Below, in pieces: positions 62,901 to 64,000 of a stretch of 64,000 bases of DNA (positions are counted from its first letter, which is position 1; each line of letters begins with the position of its first letter). Position numbers and translations under genes: made by a program. Source of the DNA: Alphaproteobacteria bacterium. GTDB lineage: Bacteria > Pseudomonadota > Alphaproteobacteria > Ferrovibrionales > Ferrovibrionaceae. The stretch is from positions 186,001-250,000 of the forward strand of contig JAFKFH010000011.1 in the NCBI GenBank assembly GCA_017307375.1, written 5' to 3'. The notes beneath the pieces are model-generated. The model ran no database searches and was not told where the DNA came from. It worked only from the letters and a program-made list of their open reading frames with translations.

Positions 62901-63677
62901 ATGAAACGGATCGATCATCTCGTCGTCGCGGTCCATGACCTCGACGCGGCAGGTGCGCTGTGCCAGCGGCTGGGTTTCCAGGTCGGGGCGCGCAACCGCC
63001 ATCCCTGGGGCACCGAGAACCGGCTGGTCCAGTTCGCCTCGTCGTTCATCGAGCTGATCACCGTGGCCGACCCGGCCGGCATCCCGCCGCATGGCGCCGG
63101 CAAATTCTCGTTCGGCGCCTTCGTCCGCGACTACCTGCAGCGCCGCGAGGGCCTGGCGATGCTGGTGCTGGACAGCGACGACGCCCGGGCCGATGCGGCG
63201 CGCTTCGCCGCCGCCGGGATCGGCGCCTTCGAGCCGTTCTTCTTCGAACGCCGGGGCCGCCGGCCGGACGGCAGCGAGACCCATGTCGCCTTCACCCTGG
63301 CCTTCGCCAATGCCGCACCCGACGCGGCGTTCTTCGTCTGCCAGCAGCATTTCCCCGAGAATTTCTGGAACCCGGCATTCCAGCGCCACGAGAACGGGGC
63401 CGCCAACATCACGGCAGTGACGTTGCGCCTGCCCGACCCGGCCCGGCATCGCGCCTTCCTCGCCGCCTTCACCGGCGACCCGGGCGCGGGGCTGATCGGC
63501 GGCCGGATCGAGGTCGCGGCCGGCGACGACACGATGTTCCCCGACTTCACCGTGGCCGTGCCCGACCTGGCCGCCCAGGCCGCGCGGCTCGACGCCGCGG
63601 CCATCGATTACGACCAACGCGACGGCCGGCTTGCGCTGCCGGCCTTCGGCACCACCCTGATCTTCGAGGAGATTTGA
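62901..63677 (+). CDS. VOC-family (glyoxalase-like) protein
   Basis: 258 residues of two paired beta-alpha-beta units: MKRIDHLVVAVHDLDAAGALCQRLGFQVGARNRHPWGTENRLVQF at the start matches the Glyoxalase_3 domain, with ANITAVTLRLPDPARHRAFLAAFTG beginning the second half. Metal-binding His/Glu residues seem partly present (IDHLVV; FIELI). Reaction unknown. ATG 62901 preferred over TTG 62895. Confidence 0.85.
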   Translation: MKRIDHLVVAVHDLDAAGALCQRLGFQVGARNRHPWGTENRLVQFASSFIELITVADPAGIPPHGAGKFSFGAFVRDYLQRREGLAMLVLDSDDARADAARFAAAGIGAFEPFFFERRGRRPDGSETHVAFTLAFANAAPDAAFFVCQQHFPENFWNPAFQRHENGAANITAVTLRLPDPARHRAFLAAFTGDPGAGLIGGRIEVAAGDDTMFPDFTVAVPDLAAQAARLDAAAIDYDQRDGRLALPAFGTTLIFEEI

Positions 63678-63679
63678 CG

Positions 63680-64000
63680 TTGTCCGTGCGTTTCGACTTC
63701 GACGAAATCATCGATCGCAAGCAGTCGCATTCGATGAAGTGGGCGGTGCCCGAAAAGCTGCTCGAACCCGACGAGGCCGCGGCCGACCCGCTGCCGATGT
63801 GGGTGGCCGACATGGATTTCCGCGCACCGCAACCCGTGCTCGACGCGCTGGCCGAAGCGGTGCGCCACGGCGTCTTCGGCTATCCCGGCGGGGCGACAAC
63901 ATCGTATCTGAAGGCCATCACCGACTGGCAGGGCAAGCGCTTCGGCTGGGAGGTTGCACCAGGCTGGATCGTGCAGACCGCCGGGATCGTCGCGACGCTG
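63680..64000 (+). CDS. PatB/MalY-type C-S lyase (aminotransferase fold), partial
   Basis: First 107 residues of a fold-type I PLP enzyme, cut by the window edge. FDEIIDRKQSHSMKW, LPMWVADMDF and GVFGYPGGATTSYLKAITDW are typical of cystathionine beta-lyase PatB/MalY, which cleaves C-S bonds of cysteine conjugates. The start is TTG 63680 with GAGGAG 8 nt upstream; GTG 63686 is an alternative. The gene is 2 nt after the VOC stop. Confidence 0.85.
   Translation, partial: MSVRFDFDEIIDRKQSHSMKWAVPEKLLEPDEAAADPLPMWVADMDFRAPQPVLDALAEAVRHGVFGYPGGATTSYLKAITDWQGKRFGWEVAPGWIVQTAGIVATL

Overview
The window is high-GC (most codons end in G or C), gene-dense DNA with short intergenic gaps and many ATGA or TGATG start/stop overlaps. 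The gene set (CheZ-type phosphatase, helical-bimodular chemoreceptor, class III cyclase, patatin / acetoacetate decarboxylase / 3-hydroxybutyrate dehydrogenase operon, many ABC uptake systems and CoA-dependent aromatic catabolism) suggests a free-living, metabolically versatile alphaproteobacterium, perhaps of the Rhodospirillales. That placement is inferred from gene content and composition, not from a marker gene.

Layout. 1-2.1 kb: ribF (cut by the window edge), a MaoC dehydratase, then a CheZ-like phosphatase. 2.1-7.8 kb: an Hsp70-like ATPase, a ketone-body/PHB-type operon (patatin, acetoacetate decarboxylase, 3-hydroxybutyrate dehydrogenase) with a clear terminator, and an acidic coiled-coil protein. 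7.8-18.2 kb: a probable catabolic island with a MarR regulator, a NicX-like ring-cleavage dioxygenase, an alpha/beta hydrolase, an unusual acyl-CoA dehydrogenase, an acyl-CoA ligase, an HpaR-like MarR regulator and a complete branched-chain-type ABC importer. 18.2-21.4 kb: signalling (cyclase, hybrid histidine kinase). 21.4-27.7 kb: an RND efflux module with its TetR regulator and a large symmetric operator; its composition is less GC-biased. 27.7-33.6 kb: a chemoreceptor, an SsuABC/TauABC-type importer and a phospholipase D-like protein. 33.6-42 kb: an anthranilate (2-aminobenzoate) CoA pathway operon: SDR, MarR, enoyl-CoA hydratase, acyl-CoA dehydrogenase, 2-aminobenzoate-CoA ligase and a fused monooxygenase/reductase. 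It is followed by a phytanoyl-CoA dioxygenase-like gene whose ribosome binding site lies inside a perfect hairpin. 42-46.1 kb: ArsR, NmrA, MarR and LysR proteins, a nitrilase and a broken Xre/MbcA/ParS antitoxin gene behind an 18-bp perfect inverted repeat. 46.1-53.4 kb: a Ugp-type importer, a MocR regulator divergent from a threonine dehydratase, and a HAD phosphatase. 53.4-56.2 kb: an operon of AAA-type ATPase, PIN nuclease and RNA ligase; the first two genes form a visibly AT-rich island. 56.2-64 kb: a zinc-ribbon membrane protein, a lipoprotein, an iron-type ABC importer, an HMA metallochaperone, a CDP-alcohol phosphatidyltransferase, a VOC protein and the start of a PatB/MalY C-S lyase.

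How the genes fit together. Three catabolic blocks recur in the pattern MarR regulator, CoA ligase or oxygenase, beta-oxidation-like enzymes and an ABC importer. The best candidates for an undescribed system are (i) the ATPase-PIN-RNA ligase operon, which pairs a predicted nuclease with a predicted RNA-sealing enzyme, (ii) the NicX-like cluster joined to CoA chemistry, and (iii) the hairpin that sequesters the ribosome binding site of the dioxygenase gene at 34.5 kb. No tRNA, rRNA, CRISPR array or transposase was recognised.
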